DNA of 64,000 bases from Rhynchonema sp. JSB1_4 (taxonomy: Eukaryota; Nematoda; Chromadorea; Monhysterida; Xyalidae), in NCBI GenBank assembly GCA_030248065.1, contig JASAMV010001601.1, positions 1 to 64,000 on the forward strand. Direction: 5' to 3'. The translations under genes and the position numbers were made by a program. Under the pieces are notes generated by a model. The model searched no databases. It was not told where the DNA came from and saw only the letters and a list, made by a program, of their open reading frames with translations. Numbering within the stretch: the stretch's first letter is position 1; each line of letters opens with the position of its first letter. Below, piece by piece: positions 32,690-43,143 of this stretch.

Positions 32690-33208
32690 TTGGTTGGTTT
32701 TTGTTTGCTTGTTTGTTTTCGTTCTCGAGCGCTTTTCCAGTGATTTTCAAAACCGCGCCAATTCCGCAAGCGCTCCAGGCGAGCGCAGCAACACAGAGAA
32801 GATGTTGCATTGCAAAATGCTGCTGCCTTGCTTGTTGCCTCCTGGCTCTTGCTGTGCTCATTTCCCATTGGAGGCTTCGTGGTTTTATTCCCACCTCCTC
32901 GTTATCGTAATGTTATTTGTAAATTTCGTGCCACAAATATATTCGCTGATCTCACTTCGCGTGACGTCAAACTTTGTGATCGGTTCGATATCTCGTGTCG
33001 CCTTGGTCACGCAACATTTGGCACACTGAATACATTTTGAAATCAGTGTTTGAAATGTCTTTAGATCAGAATCAGCTGTGTGCAAAGTACTTTTGCGCCG
33101 GTTGACACCATAGTGGTCTCACTAAATCTTGACTCCTTGATTCAAAAAGTCGCGTGACCAAGGCAAGACCGGAATAAAGCCATCAACAATTTTGATTTCG
33201 CCCTTTAT
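32690..33208 (+). promoter_or_regulatory. Upstream region of type A gene A1, cut off by the LINE
   Basis: Matches the 5' regions of A2 (40550-41070), A3, A4 and A5, including the shared block near 32757 and a perfect cAMP-response-like TGACGTCA at 32962-32969. The alignment breaks at 33208 where the LINE starts and resumes at 37315. Confidence 0.6.
32962..32969. promoter_or_regulatory. TGACGTCA palindrome (CRE-like)
   Basis: Perfect 8-bp CRE palindrome present at the same place in all type A upstream regions (also 40828, 45252, 49727 and 53082). In A5 the base before it has changed but the palindrome is kept. Binding by CREB/ATF proteins is an inference. Confidence 0.4.
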
Positions 33209-33450
33209 TCAAATTCAAATTTTATCTGCACGCTTCCGCAAAGACCTTTACACAAGATCCGGAGAAACCCTAAAAAAATGAACATGAGTATCAATAAACA
33301 AAAATGTGAACAAGAACGAACAAACGACAAAGAAAACATACCGGCGAGATTCAACCAACCAAACTAATGAAGAGAACAAACGTAAAGTCGGCAACGGATG
33401 ACGGAATATTGATGATTATCTGAAAAGCAGCAACCCAGTGACTGAGGGGA

Positions 33451-36319
33451 TCAGTCAACGACGGCTGAAAATTTTGAAGAAATGTGGCGAGAAACTAGGT
33501 CTCGACCACGTGAGTTTAGTTTAGTTTTGAAGGCCGCAGTTGAGGCAGCAGAGACCACACTCTCTGGGAGCCCGTTCCAGAGGTCCACGACGCGATATGC
33601 CCAATACCCGGACAAGTCCGGACCCGCCCCATGAGCCCGACACAACCTGTGGGAGTGCCCTCGGGTTGGACGGCCGGTGTCACTTGATGGAAAGAATGAT
33701 TCCTTGGTTACCCCAGGTGTAAGACCATGAACGACCTTGTACACAAGCACAAGATCGTTCACGGTCCGGCGATAAATTAGGGAGTCCAAATTTAGGGCAT
33801 GCAGACGCTGTTGGTAAGACAGTGTCTGCATGCCTGGTAAATAATAAGTGAACCGACGTTGAATTTTTTCAACGTTTTTGGCCAAGGTGACATTTTGAGG
33901 GGACCAAATGGACATGGAAAATTCCAGTAATGGACGAACGTAGGCCAAGTAGAGTTTTCTGAGGAAGTCGAGATTTCGACTGTGAAAGTTTCGGCGGATG
34001 GTCTTCTCCATTCTGCTGGCATCAGCCACAATTTTACCAATATGTGACTCAAACTTTAAGTTTTGTTGGTCTATTAAGACACCCAGGTCCCGGACATGGG
34101 GTGGTGAAATAATTTGCTCATTCCCACAGAAGTAGACAGCGGAGACTTGGGGAAGATTCCCAAGCCTTACTGTGACGCTCTTATGGCTGGCCAGGGCCAT
34201 GCCATTTGCAGAGAGCCAACTAATGACTGCATTTATGTCACTCTGGAGGATTTTGGTATCTGCAGCGCTACGGATTTCCCTGTACATTTTGATATCGTCG
34301 GCGTAGAGATACAGGTAGGTGCCTGGATGCACTACACCGACCACATCATTTATGTAGATGAGAAAGAGAGTCAGACCGAAAACACTGCCCTGAGCGACCC
34401 CGGAGGTGACCGGGATCCACCCAGAAACAGCGTCACCGACCCGAACCCGTTGTGACCGCCCATTTAGGTATGAAGTTACCCAAGTAAGTAAATGGCGGGG
34501 GGAAACCGTAGTGCTGCAATTTTTGCAACAGCGCAGAGTGGGGGACAGTGTCGAAGGCCTTTTGGCTGTCTAGGTAAATGATGTCCACTGCGTTCCCCCG
34601 CTCTAACGCTGCTGTCCAGTGTGACATGCAGCACAATAGCTGGGCCTCTACAGAGCGACCAGGGATGAAACCGAATTGGGAGGGGGATAATAAATTGTAT
34701 TTTTGAAGATGGGCCATGACCTTTGAGTTGATAAAGGCCTCCAAAAGTTTACAGGAGGAGGAAGTAAGAGAAATGGGCCGATATTTAGTGACAGTTTTTG
34801 GGAATTTTTCCTTTGGAACTGGGATCACATCGGCCAACTTGAAGTCATCGGGAATAACTCCGGTGTGGAGAATTTGGTTGAAAAGAAAAGAGAATTGGTC
34901 CGCAAGAGCGGTGCCCAATCTCTTCAAGAAAGCCGAAGGGATCCCGTCAGGGCCAGGGGTGGTCTTGGCTGGTAATTTTCGAAGGAATTGAAGGAGAATG
35001 GGGGGTGAGCTAACTATTTCTTCCATGTCCGGAACGAGACGGGCTGCACATAGAGGGATAGTGCCTGAAATTCCAAGGTTGGAATTAAAGACAGACGCAA
35101 AATAAGTGTTGAAGGCAATGGCCTTGTCCTTATCCTCCGTGTGCAGCACGCCGTCGGTGTCAGTTACATCAGGAAGATCAGTCCGGGGGCTGATCTTTCG
35201 TCTGATGTAACTCCAAAACTTTTTTGGGCTTGGATTTGTGACCAACGACTGTTCTCGCCCACGGACCCAGCCTCGCCTGCGTCGGCGAATGGTGCGAGAA
35301 ATTTTGCAACGGGAATAGTAGGTGTTGATATTTGGTTCCCGATGCATGCGCGAGCGCAGACGAGACTCAGTTCTACGCAGGCGGGAAAGCTGAGGTGACC
35401 AGTCGGGCATATACCCGGTTGTCGAGGAGACGCGTGAGATGGGCACAAATTCTTTAATGGCCATTTGGCATGCCAATTTGATGGCATCCCAGGTGGAAAG
35501 TGGGTCAGAAAATGGGCCATAAAGAATTTCATCCCATGGAATATTGAGAGAAAGAAAAGCTTCCATCACGTCCCATTTCGCTCGGCCCCAGTTCCGAAAA
35601 CGGGTGATTTTACGACATTTTGATGTCGTGTAACTGGTTGTGAGCCAAACGGGACGGTGGTCGCTCTGAATGTCTCCAAGACTGGTGGGCACTTCAACTT
35701 GGGTGATTTTGCTGGCGTCAGTCACAAAAACCAAGTCCAATAAATTTGAGCCACGTGTTGGAGTGTTGACCAATTGAGTGGCGCCAGCAGTTTGGATAGT
35801 GTCCAAAAATAATTTTTCACTTTGGGAGGAGGCAGAAAGGAAAGGCCAATTTATATTTGGAAAATTGAGGTCACCGAAAAAGATACAGGGGTCGCCCAAT
35901 TCAAAGATTTTGTCAAAGTGATCGAGAAAATCTTTGAAAAGAGCGGAGTTTGAAACCAGGTGATTTGGGGGGCGATAAGTTTCAGTGAGAATTAAATTTT
36001 GGGCGGGAAGGGAAATTTGAACAGAGAGAGTTTCGAATATTTCATTGGTTTTTGACAGGAGAGGAAGGGCCTTTGATTTATAATTTTTGGGCACCAGGAT
36101 CGCGACACCGCCACCTTTTTTATCAACCCGGTCTAACCTGTAGACATGATAGGCACCACCCACAGAAAGTGACGAGTCCAGGACAGACGGATCCAGCCAA
36201 GTTTCGCATAGCAGGTAAACAGCGTCATTGGGACCATCCAGAACGGACTCTTCGAAAGTGCGTCTTCTAACTGCCGTGGCCAGGGATCTCACGTTGAGGT
36301 GACATAGTTTCAGAAAAAT
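33451..36319 (-). pseudogene. LINE ORF2: endonuclease and reverse transcriptase, one frameshift
   Basis: The frame opens after a stop at 36320-36322 and begins IFLKLCHLNVRSL, the usual start of the apurinic-type endonuclease. CETWL, GDLN and SDH catalytic motifs follow (about 30, 140 and 210 residues after the codon at 36292). The RT has DVIPVPK, RPISLT, DSQKAFDTVPH, YLYADD and a C-terminal LSYQQRLHALNLDSL..DLVLVYK block typical of CR1/L2-type elements. A single-base shift near 34480 splits it: residues up to FTYL are in one frame, and WVTSYLNGR.. through YADD in the next. Total about 950 residues, the normal length. The first in-frame GTG at 36292 is not a real start. Confidence 0.8.
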
Positions 36320-36392
36320 TTAAGTGGAATGTATTTTTGGTTTTATGTTTGCCGCCGCTGCTGCTCCCCCGCCTCAATGAAGCGCTGCTTTC

Positions 36393-37271
36393 CTATTTTT
36401 TAGACTTGATGGAATTTGCATCATTCAACACATTCAATAAATCAAGATCGGTGAGCACTTTCAAATCAAATGGATCACAATAGAATTCGTGTGATATGCG
36501 GTTATTGACACATTTCTTTTCCACGATAACAGCACGGCCATAATCAATAGAATCACGAAGAACCAGTTTCTTGTTTTTGTTTTTAGGCAGTTCGCGAACT
36601 TTGCTCAGAACAGTGACACATCATTTTCTGTGCACGGACCGCTGCAAATCGGTTTGGTCGTGGCGCAGCCATAAGGAGGGTGCGCCAGTTTGTGACCTCG
36701 CCATATCCACACCGTCCCGTGACATCAACAAACGTTTGGTCCATGAATTATCACAAATAATTTTTACCGGTCGACCACCCTTTGAGCCTACTTTTCCAAG
36801 TTTGAACACAGATGTCACTGATTCAGGATTTCCACCTAGTCGAACCACACAATCGCGCACCGTTGATAAATCCGGATTCGACTCCGGATTTCCTCGGTCC
36901 TTCCTGTCAACCGAGCAGCCATCGTCAGGGAAATTGTACGCTACCAGATTGTTCACCTTCGATTTCCTCTGTTCGGTTTCAGTATCCTTTTGCAGCTGCA
37001 GTTCGAAGCCGAACTCCTTGACTGGATGACCAGCGGGTCGCAATGTGCGATTTTGGGGCACGAGTTCGGTCAGCAGTTTCAGAATATGATCGTACTGCTT
37101 GTCTCGATTTAACAACTCCCGATGCAATTTTTCAATCAATGTTTTCCGATTCTCGAGCAGTTCGCTTTGATGATCAACAATCGCCACCAGTTTATCGAAC
37201 TCGTCTTTTGAAATTGAATTTGATGAGGTCGAGCGAGTAGTCGGCGCCTTCGGTGGCATCTCGCGCGGCAC
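36393..37271 (-). pseudogene. LINE ORF1, coiled-coil nucleic-acid-binding protein with internal stop
   Basis: Starts MPREMPPK at 37271 (a second ATG lies four codons on). Residues 25-75 look like a coiled coil (DEFDKLVAIVDHQSELLENR..), followed by an RRM-like stretch (KVNNLVAYNFPDD, VVRLGGNPESV..VFKLGK, RPVKIICDN). A TGA at 36621-36623 ends it after 216 residues, but the same frame stays open for another 75 codons (CVTVLSKVRELPKNK..) to a TAG at 36393. The TGA therefore looks like a nonsense mutation. ORF1 proteins bind element RNA in the ribonucleoprotein. Confidence 0.7.
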
Positions 37272-37349
37272 GAATTGTCGTTGAACCTCTCAAGTTTTAT
37301 GGGTAAAAACCAAGTTTATATTGTTTTATCCCCGCGCAGGTCTGTAAAT

Positions 37350-38072
37350 ATGAAACCCAACATTCGACCGTTCAAATGCACAATTTGTGGCACAATATTC
37401 GACAAAAAAATGTGCCTGAAGCGGCACATTCTCTCCGTTCACACCGACGACCGACCATTCGAGTGTGCCGAGTGTGGCGTGTGCTACAGAGCGAAACAAG
37501 TCGCGCATCGACATCACCTCGCCCTTCACGCGCAACAACGTGACTTCCACTGCAACGTGTGCTCAAAATCATTCGCGTCAAAATATGAGGTGAAAATACA
37601 TTCAGTCATTCATTCCAACGAACGACCGCATAAATGCATTGAATGTGGAGCTGCCTTCAAACGGAAGTACGCCCTCAAGTCACACATTCGCATTCATTCT
37701 GGGTTCAAACCATTCAAATGCACAGAATGCGACCTGGGATTTATACAATCTAGCAACTTGAAACGGCATCAGCAAACACAACACGGAACTTGCCGTTCTG
37801 ACTTGTACGTCTGCGTTCTCTGTTCAAAATCGTACTCAACGAATACCTTCCTTAAAAAGCATGTGCTTAGGATGCATTTGCACACGGACCAACGACCATT
37901 CAAGTGCACCTTGTGTTCAAAATCATTCAAAACTGTTGGAGAACTGCACCTTCATACATTCATTCACTCCGATCAACGGCCGTTCAAATGTTCACTATGC
38001 TGTGCTGCGTTCAAACAACCAGCGGCGCTCCATATTCATCAGAAGCAGCCTCACTCAAGCGTCAAGCCATGA
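37350..38072 (+). CDS. Type A C2H2 zinc-finger protein, copy A1 (8 fingers)
   Basis: The coding exon starts after the acceptor CCCGCGCAG (ends 37340). ATG 37350 gives 240 residues, MKPNIRPFKC to SSVKP. Eight C2H2 fingers fill the protein with xxxRPFKC linkers; finger 2 is CAECGVCYRAKQVAHRH and finger 6 has the wider spacing HVLRMHLH. Finger 1 is of the GTIFDKKMCLKRH class and finger 3 is SFASKYEVKIH. There is no effector domain. The LINE lies just upstream, between the acceptor and the promoter-side sequence, which may affect splicing. Extension to an in-frame ATG at 37275 would read into the LINE and is not credible. Confidence 0.8.
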   Translation: MKPNIRPFKCTICGTIFDKKMCLKRHILSVHTDDRPFECAECGVCYRAKQVAHRHHLALHAQQRDFHCNVCSKSFASKYEVKIHSVIHSNERPHKCIECGAAFKRKYALKSHIRIHSGFKPFKCTECDLGFIQSSNLKRHQQTQHGTCRSDLYVCVLCSKSYSTNTFLKKHVLRMHLHTDQRPFKCTLCSKSFKTVGELHLHTFIHSDQRPFKCSLCCAAFKQPAALHIHQKQPHSSVKP

Positions 38073-38341
38073 CACATTCGATATGATGTGACCACGTTCG
38101 GTTAGAGCGACTGCTGTGGAAAGACCAGTTCGATAAAAATCTGCTTAAATTTCTGGTGTATCTTTGTACCACGCATGCGTTTTCGAATAAAAAACAGTAA
38201 CACATCCATATCCTGCTAGTTTTCGAGTCGCTTCTTCTGATTTTTGCAATTTAATGTCAGAAGCGAACTTGTAGAATGGTGTTCCGTTCGCTGTTTCTAT
38301 CTGTCTTTGTTCATGTTCTGAGAATTTGTCGCCAGTGACCG

Positions 38342-38347
38342 GTAAGT
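38342..38347 (+). promoter_or_regulatory. Splice donor GTAAGT before B3
   Basis: Same position and context as the donor at 3760; pairs with the acceptor ending at 38605. Confidence 0.55.
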
Positions 38348-38615
38348 ACATGCAGTAGACGACCGACCGACCAATTTGCTTTCATTTTCAAACACGCGCC
38401 AATTCAACACGTGCGCGCAAGGCCAGTACCGCAGCACAGGGAAGATGTTGCATTGCAGGAGGCTGATGCCTTGCTTGTTGGCTGCTTGCACTTGCTGTAC
38501 TCAATTCTTTCGGTTTTTAGTCACTTCTCGTGATCTTTTTTTGAAACTGATAATGGAGCACATTCGACGATCTCACCTCATGTTTCATTCCTGCGCGAAT
38601 TTCAGGTGTGGAGTA

Positions 38616-39197
38616 ATGTCTACCAAACTCCGTCCATTCAATTGCACAATATGTGCTGGGACATACACTCAGAAGGGTAGTCTGACACGCCACACGCTCG
38701 CTGTTCACAGCGACCACCGACCATTCAAATGCTCAACTTGTGGTGTGGCTTTCTCTGACAAAAGTTATCTAAAACAACACGTCCTCAAAGTTCACACCGA
38801 CGACGGACCATTCGAGTGTGCCACGTGTGGCGTTTGTTTCAAGAGCAAAGACAACGCAGAAAAACACCAGCGAACAATTCACTCTCAACAACGTGATTTC
38901 GATTGCTCCGTGTGCTCGAAATCATTCAAATCAAAATCTGAAATGAAAATGCATTCAGTCATTCATTCCAACCAGCGACCATATAAATGCAATCAGTGTG
39001 GTGCCACATTCAAACGAAAGTGGGTCCTCAACACACACATTCGCATTCATTCTGGATGCAAACCATTCAAATGCATCGAATGTGACGGCGAATTCGCACA
39101 ATCTAGCAACTTGAAGCAACATCAACGAAGGCAACACGGAACCCCTCGTTCTGTCTTGTTCACGTGCAAACCGCTACACAACGAATTGCTATCTTAA
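38616..39197 (+). CDS. Type B C2H2 zinc-finger protein, copy B3 (6 fingers)
   Basis: 193 residues from ATG 38616, following the acceptor TTTCAG at 38605. Six fingers; finger 1 is CAGTYTQKGSLTRH as in B4. One linker reads TDDGPFEC where the other copies have TDDRPFEC, so the usual Arg is Gly. Finger 3 ends HQRTIH, one residue longer than in B1, B2 and B6. It ends at the shared truncated seventh finger (FTCKPLHNELLS, stop). Confidence 0.8.
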   Translation: MSTKLRPFNCTICAGTYTQKGSLTRHTLAVHSDHRPFKCSTCGVAFSDKSYLKQHVLKVHTDDGPFECATCGVCFKSKDNAEKHQRTIHSQQRDFDCSVCSKSFKSKSEMKMHSVIHSNQRPYKCNQCGATFKRKWVLNTHIRIHSGCKPFKCIECDGEFAQSSNLKQHQRRQHGTPRSVLFTCKPLHNELLS

Positions 39198-39517
39198 AAG
39201 GGATTCACTTGCTCACACCAACGAACGACCATTCAAATGCACTCTGTGTTCAAAGTCATTCAACACTGCTCGCAATTTGGAACATCATTCACTCCGACAA
39301 ACGAGCATTCACATGTTCGCTATGTTGTGCTGCTTTCAAACAACCGCAAGGACTTCGCAAACATCACGAACGTGTACACACAAATGTCAGACCACATAAA
39401 TGCACTCAATGTGACTTTCTGCCACCGCTGGGGACCAGGGAAAGCTTTTCCGACGACAAAATGAGCGATTGTTTGCCATTAAATTGTTCATTATGTGTTG
39501 TCGAGTTCGCACAGTAG
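39198..39517 (+). pseudogene. Out-of-frame C-terminal fingers of B3 with altered tail
   Basis: Continues the finger homology (CSLCCAAFKQPQGLRKHHERVH, CTQCDFLPPLG..) in a shifted frame. The last finger is replaced after CTQCDF by unrelated sequence LPPLGTRESFSDDKM. The replacement is shared by B4-B6 and the relic at 32540, but not by B1 or B2. Confidence 0.65.
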
Positions 39518-39742
39518 TTGGATGAAACTGAGATGCAATGTTGATAATGTTGCGAGTGTTTTTGTAGCTGTAATTGCGACCAGCGTCAAAATCGTTGCGC
39601 TCTTCTTCATGATGAGCAACATTTGCGCCGGTCAGAATTAGTGGTCCAAAATACAACGATAGATCTGACCGCTGGTGAAGCTACATAACAATTCAACGAT
39701 GGAGCATTTTTTGTTTGGGAATGCGATTTCAGTAGTCGGTAC

Positions 39743-40248
39743 CAGGGTTGGGCAAAAAAAACGACGGCGTTTTTTTCTTAAAAAACGTCGTTTTTTTTTA
39801 AAAAAACGCCTGGGTCGTTTTTCGTTTTTTTTAAATCCTGAATTTCCTTGATTTTCCCTGATTTTTCAAGGAAAGTACCCTGATTTTCAAGGAAAATCAA
39901 TTTTTTGTCCCATTTTTTTCAAAAAATTTTCGACCAATTTTTACTTTGTCGAGATACGTCGATATACGGAGTTTGACTTTCAGTGATGACCCCGGCCAAA
40001 GTTGGTCCCATGATGCCTGTCTGATATGGGATCTTAACAACTCGCTAGAAATGGGATGAAACCCGTTTATTTTGCCTCAGAACACATAGAATTACTTCAT
40101 TTAACCACGTTTTCTTCCCAACATGAGCGTTTTCCAATTTTTTGGGGGGCATATTTTGGTCATCTGGGCGTTTAAAAAAAAACGTTTTTTAGAAAAAAAC
40201 TTTAAAAAAAACGATTTTTTGGAAAAAAACGTTTTTTGCCCAACCCTG
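39743..40248. mobile_element. hAT-type MITE (CAGGGTTGGGCAAAA ends), 506 bp, no target duplication
   Basis: Same family as 6383-6886, with both inverted ends intact. The flanks GTCGGTAC and AATCCAAG do not match. In sibling units these two flank sequences lie about 410 bp apart (44262-44270 and 44685-44692), so the DNA between them is missing here. Confidence 0.85.
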
Positions 40249-41104
40249 AATCCAAGTTCAAATGAGTTTTTCTCGGAATTTTTTTTGGCGCATCGTCGTT
40301 TTTTACGATACTCTCGAATACCACTCTGCCATTGGTACTGAGGCAGTATAACAGTTCGAGCACGAAACAAGGGACACATTCATAGCACATGATTGTGAAA
40401 CATCTGTGAACATGCTACATATAACACATGGTTTTTTCATTGAATTCAGCCATCATTGTTTATTTTGCATCAACTGAACTATAATTATGCGTGACGCGTT
40501 GTCCTCGGTTTACGAACTGCACTTTCGCATCTGGAACAGCTTGACGCCTGCTTGGTTGGTTGGTTTTTGTTTGCTTGTTTGTTTTCGTTCTCGAGCGCTT
40601 TTCCAGTGATTTTCAAAACCGCGCCAATTCCGCAAGCGCTCCAGGCGAGCGCAGCAACACAGAGAAGATGTTGCATTGCAAAATGCTGCTGCCTTGCTTG
40701 TTGCCTCCTGGCTCTTTCTGTGCTCATTTCCCATCGGAGGCTTCGTGGTTTTATTCCCACCTCCTCGTTATCGTAATGTTATTTGTAAATTTCGTGCCAC
40801 AAATATATTCGCTGATCTCACTTCGCGTGACGTCAAACTTTGTGATCGGTTCGATATCTCGTGTCGCCTTGGTCACGCAACATTTGGCACGCTGAATACA
40901 TTTTGAAATCAGTGTTTGAAATGTCTTTAGATCAGAATCAGCTGTGTGCAAAGTACTTTTGCGCCGGTTGACACCATAGTGGTCTCACTAAATCTTGACT
41001 CCTTGATTCAAAAAGTCGCGTGACCAAGGCAAGACCGGAATAAAGCCATCAACGATTTTGATTTCGCCCTTTATATTGTTTTATCCCCGCGCAGGTCTGT
41101 AAAT

Positions 41105-41824
41105 ATGAAACCCAACATTCGACCGTTCAAATGCACAATTTGTGGCACAATATTCGACAAAAAAATGTGCCTGACGCGGCACATTCTCACCGTTCACACC
41201 GACGACCGACCATTCGAGTGTGCCGAGTGTGGCGTGTGCTACGGAACGAAACAAGTCGCGCATCGACATCATATTACCATTCACACACAACAACGTGATT
41301 TCCACTGCTCCGTGTGCTCGAAATCATTCGCTACTAAAGGCAAGTTGGACAGACATTCAGTTGTTCATTCCACATGCCGACCGCACAAATGCGATCAATG
41401 TGGAACTGCTTTCAAGGAGAAAGGCGTCCTCATCGCACACGGTCGCATCCATTCTGAATTCAAACCATTCAAATGCACCGAATGCGACCTGGGATTTGCG
41501 CAGTCCGGCAACTTGAAACGGCATCAGCAAACACAACACGGAACTTGCCGTTCTGACTTGTACGTCTGCGTTCTCTGTTCAAAATCGTACTCAACGAATA
41601 CCTTCCTTAAAAAGCATGTGCTTAGGATGCACTTGCACACGGACCAACGACCATTCAAGTGCACCTTGTGTTCAAAATCATTCAAAACTGTTGGAGAACT
41701 GCACCTTCACACACTCATTCACTCCGATCAACGGCCGTTCAAATGTTCACAATGTGGTGCCACGTTCAAACAATCAGGGACGCTCTATTATCATCAGAAG
41801 CAGCTTCACTCAGGGTTGGATTAA
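41105..41824 (+). CDS. Type A C2H2 zinc-finger protein, copy A2, last residues from a transposon
   Basis: ATG 41105, ten bases after the acceptor, gives 239 residues with all eight fingers. Fingers 3 (SFATKGKLDRH) and 4 (TAFKEKGVLIAHGRIH) are unlike the other copies. Fingers 5 (FAQSGNLKRH) and 8 (ATFKQSGTLYYH) match A5. The hAT-type element begins at 41811, inside the last codons, so the normal SSVKP end becomes SGLD and the stop codon (41822-41824) comes from the element. The finger array is complete. The AATAAA signal now lies beyond the 766-bp insertion, so mRNA 3'-end formation may be altered. Confidence 0.8.
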   Translation: MKPNIRPFKCTICGTIFDKKMCLTRHILTVHTDDRPFECAECGVCYGTKQVAHRHHITIHTQQRDFHCSVCSKSFATKGKLDRHSVVHSTCRPHKCDQCGTAFKEKGVLIAHGRIHSEFKPFKCTECDLGFAQSGNLKRHQQTQHGTCRSDLYVCVLCSKSYSTNTFLKKHVLRMHLHTDQRPFKCTLCSKSFKTVGELHLHTLIHSDQRPFKCSQCGATFKQSGTLYYHQKQLHSGLD

Positions 41825-42576
41825 AAATTTTTTTTATTATCGAACTTTTTTCTTTAAAAAAAAACTTTTTAAAATTTTTTTTTAAAAATCACTTTTTTTT
41901 ATTCCGGACCCCCAAAAAATTGGTTTCTAGAAAAATGAAATTTCTGAAATCATGTTACTTAGGTATGTTTTGAGGGACACTAAAGAGAACTTCTCCACTG
42001 ACTTGCATGTTTATGTCGATCACCCCATTTGGTCATAACTTTGAGAACCCGCCCGAAGGTAACTCTGTGGGCATATATGACAAAGGGAAGACCAACCTTC
42101 TGTTTGTGAATTTGGGGATAAATTTGAAGAGAGATAAAGAGTTACACCACACTCATGTTATGTGACAAAAGCAACAAATGACAAATCCACACAACTGCAA
42201 ATAGGCGAGCAAAGTGGAGTCTGTCGATAGCTTACGTCGATAGCTCAATAACTGCACAGTATACGGTATGGGGTGTCCTATATTATACGTGCAGCGATTG
42301 TTGGGATGTCTGGGAACTGTATGAGTCCATTACAACGCCATTTTAAACTGAAATATAAGCGCCGTAGGCAATTTTTTGAGAATGATGAGCAATAAAACGC
42401 ATGAAAACATACATTTTTACCTTAAAAAAGTAAGAAAATAACGAAAAAAGGGGGAAAAATAATAAAAAAAAGTGGTCTTACTTTTTAAAATTTTAAAATA
42501 AAAAAAGTGGCCAACTTTTTTTTTTTTAAATTTTTTTTTACAAAAAAATTTTTACTTTTTTTTAAATCCAACCCTG
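41811..42576. mobile_element. hAT-type non-autonomous element, 766 bp
   Basis: Ends CAGGGTTGGATTAAA and TTTAAATCCAACCCTG; flanks GCTTCACT (41803-41810) and GCCTCACT (42577-42584), an 8-bp duplication with one mismatch. The interior matches the reverse complement of 46682-47476 almost throughout. It has no transposase. Confidence 0.85.
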
Positions 42577-42870
42577 GCCTCACTCAAGCGTCAAGCCATG
42601 ACACATTCGATATGATGTGACCACGTTCGGTTTGAGCGACTGATGTGGAAAGACCAGTTCGACAAAAATCTGCGTAAATTTCTGGTGTATCTTTGTACCA
42701 CGCATGTGTTTTCGAATAAATAACAGTAACACATCCGTATCCTGCTTGTTTTCGAGTCGCTTTTTCTGATTTTTGGCATTTCATGTCAGAAACGAACTTG
42801 TAAAATGGTGTTCCGTTCGCTGTTTCTATCTGTCTTTGTTCATGTTCTGAGAATTTGTCGCCAGTGACCG

Positions 42871-42876
42871 GTAAGT
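42871..42876 (+). promoter_or_regulatory. Splice donor GTAAGT before B4
   Basis: Conserved donor of the type B noncoding exon; pairs with the acceptor ending at 43133. Confidence 0.55.
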
Positions 42877-43143
42877 ACATGCAGTAGACGACCGACCGAC
42901 CAATTTGCTTTCATTTTCAAACACGCGCCAATTCAACACGCGCGCGCAAGGCCAGTACCGCAGCACAGAGAAGATGTTGCATTGCAGGAGGCTGATGCCT
43001 TGCTTGTTGGTTGCTTGCTCTTGCTGTACTCAATTCTTTCGGTTTTTAGTCACTTCTCGTGATCTTTTTTGAAACTGATAATGGAGCACATTCGACGATC
43101 GCACCTCATGTTTCATTCCTGCGCGAATTTCAGGTGTGGAGTA

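Larger units (their letters stand above)
33209..37314 (-). mobile_element. CR1/L2-like non-LTR retrotransposon, 4,106 bp
   Basis: Comparison with the uninterrupted copy at 41058-41095 gives exact ends: similarity breaks after CCCTTTAT (33208) and resumes at TTTATATTG (37315), leaving a likely 5-bp duplication TTTAT. The element runs on the minus strand, with ORF1 (37271 to 36393), ORF2 (36319 to 33451), a 3' region, and a short TTTGAATTTGA tail. This is a near full-length LINE with a short 5' UTR. It sits in the presumed intron of A1, 26 bases before the splice acceptor. Confidence 0.85.

Noticed and set aside
32686..33029. Overlapping frames such as MVFVCLFVFVLERFSSDFQ.. upstream of type A genes
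   Set aside because: They lie in the upstream/intronic region, differ in frame between copies and include the conserved block. No coding pattern is supported.
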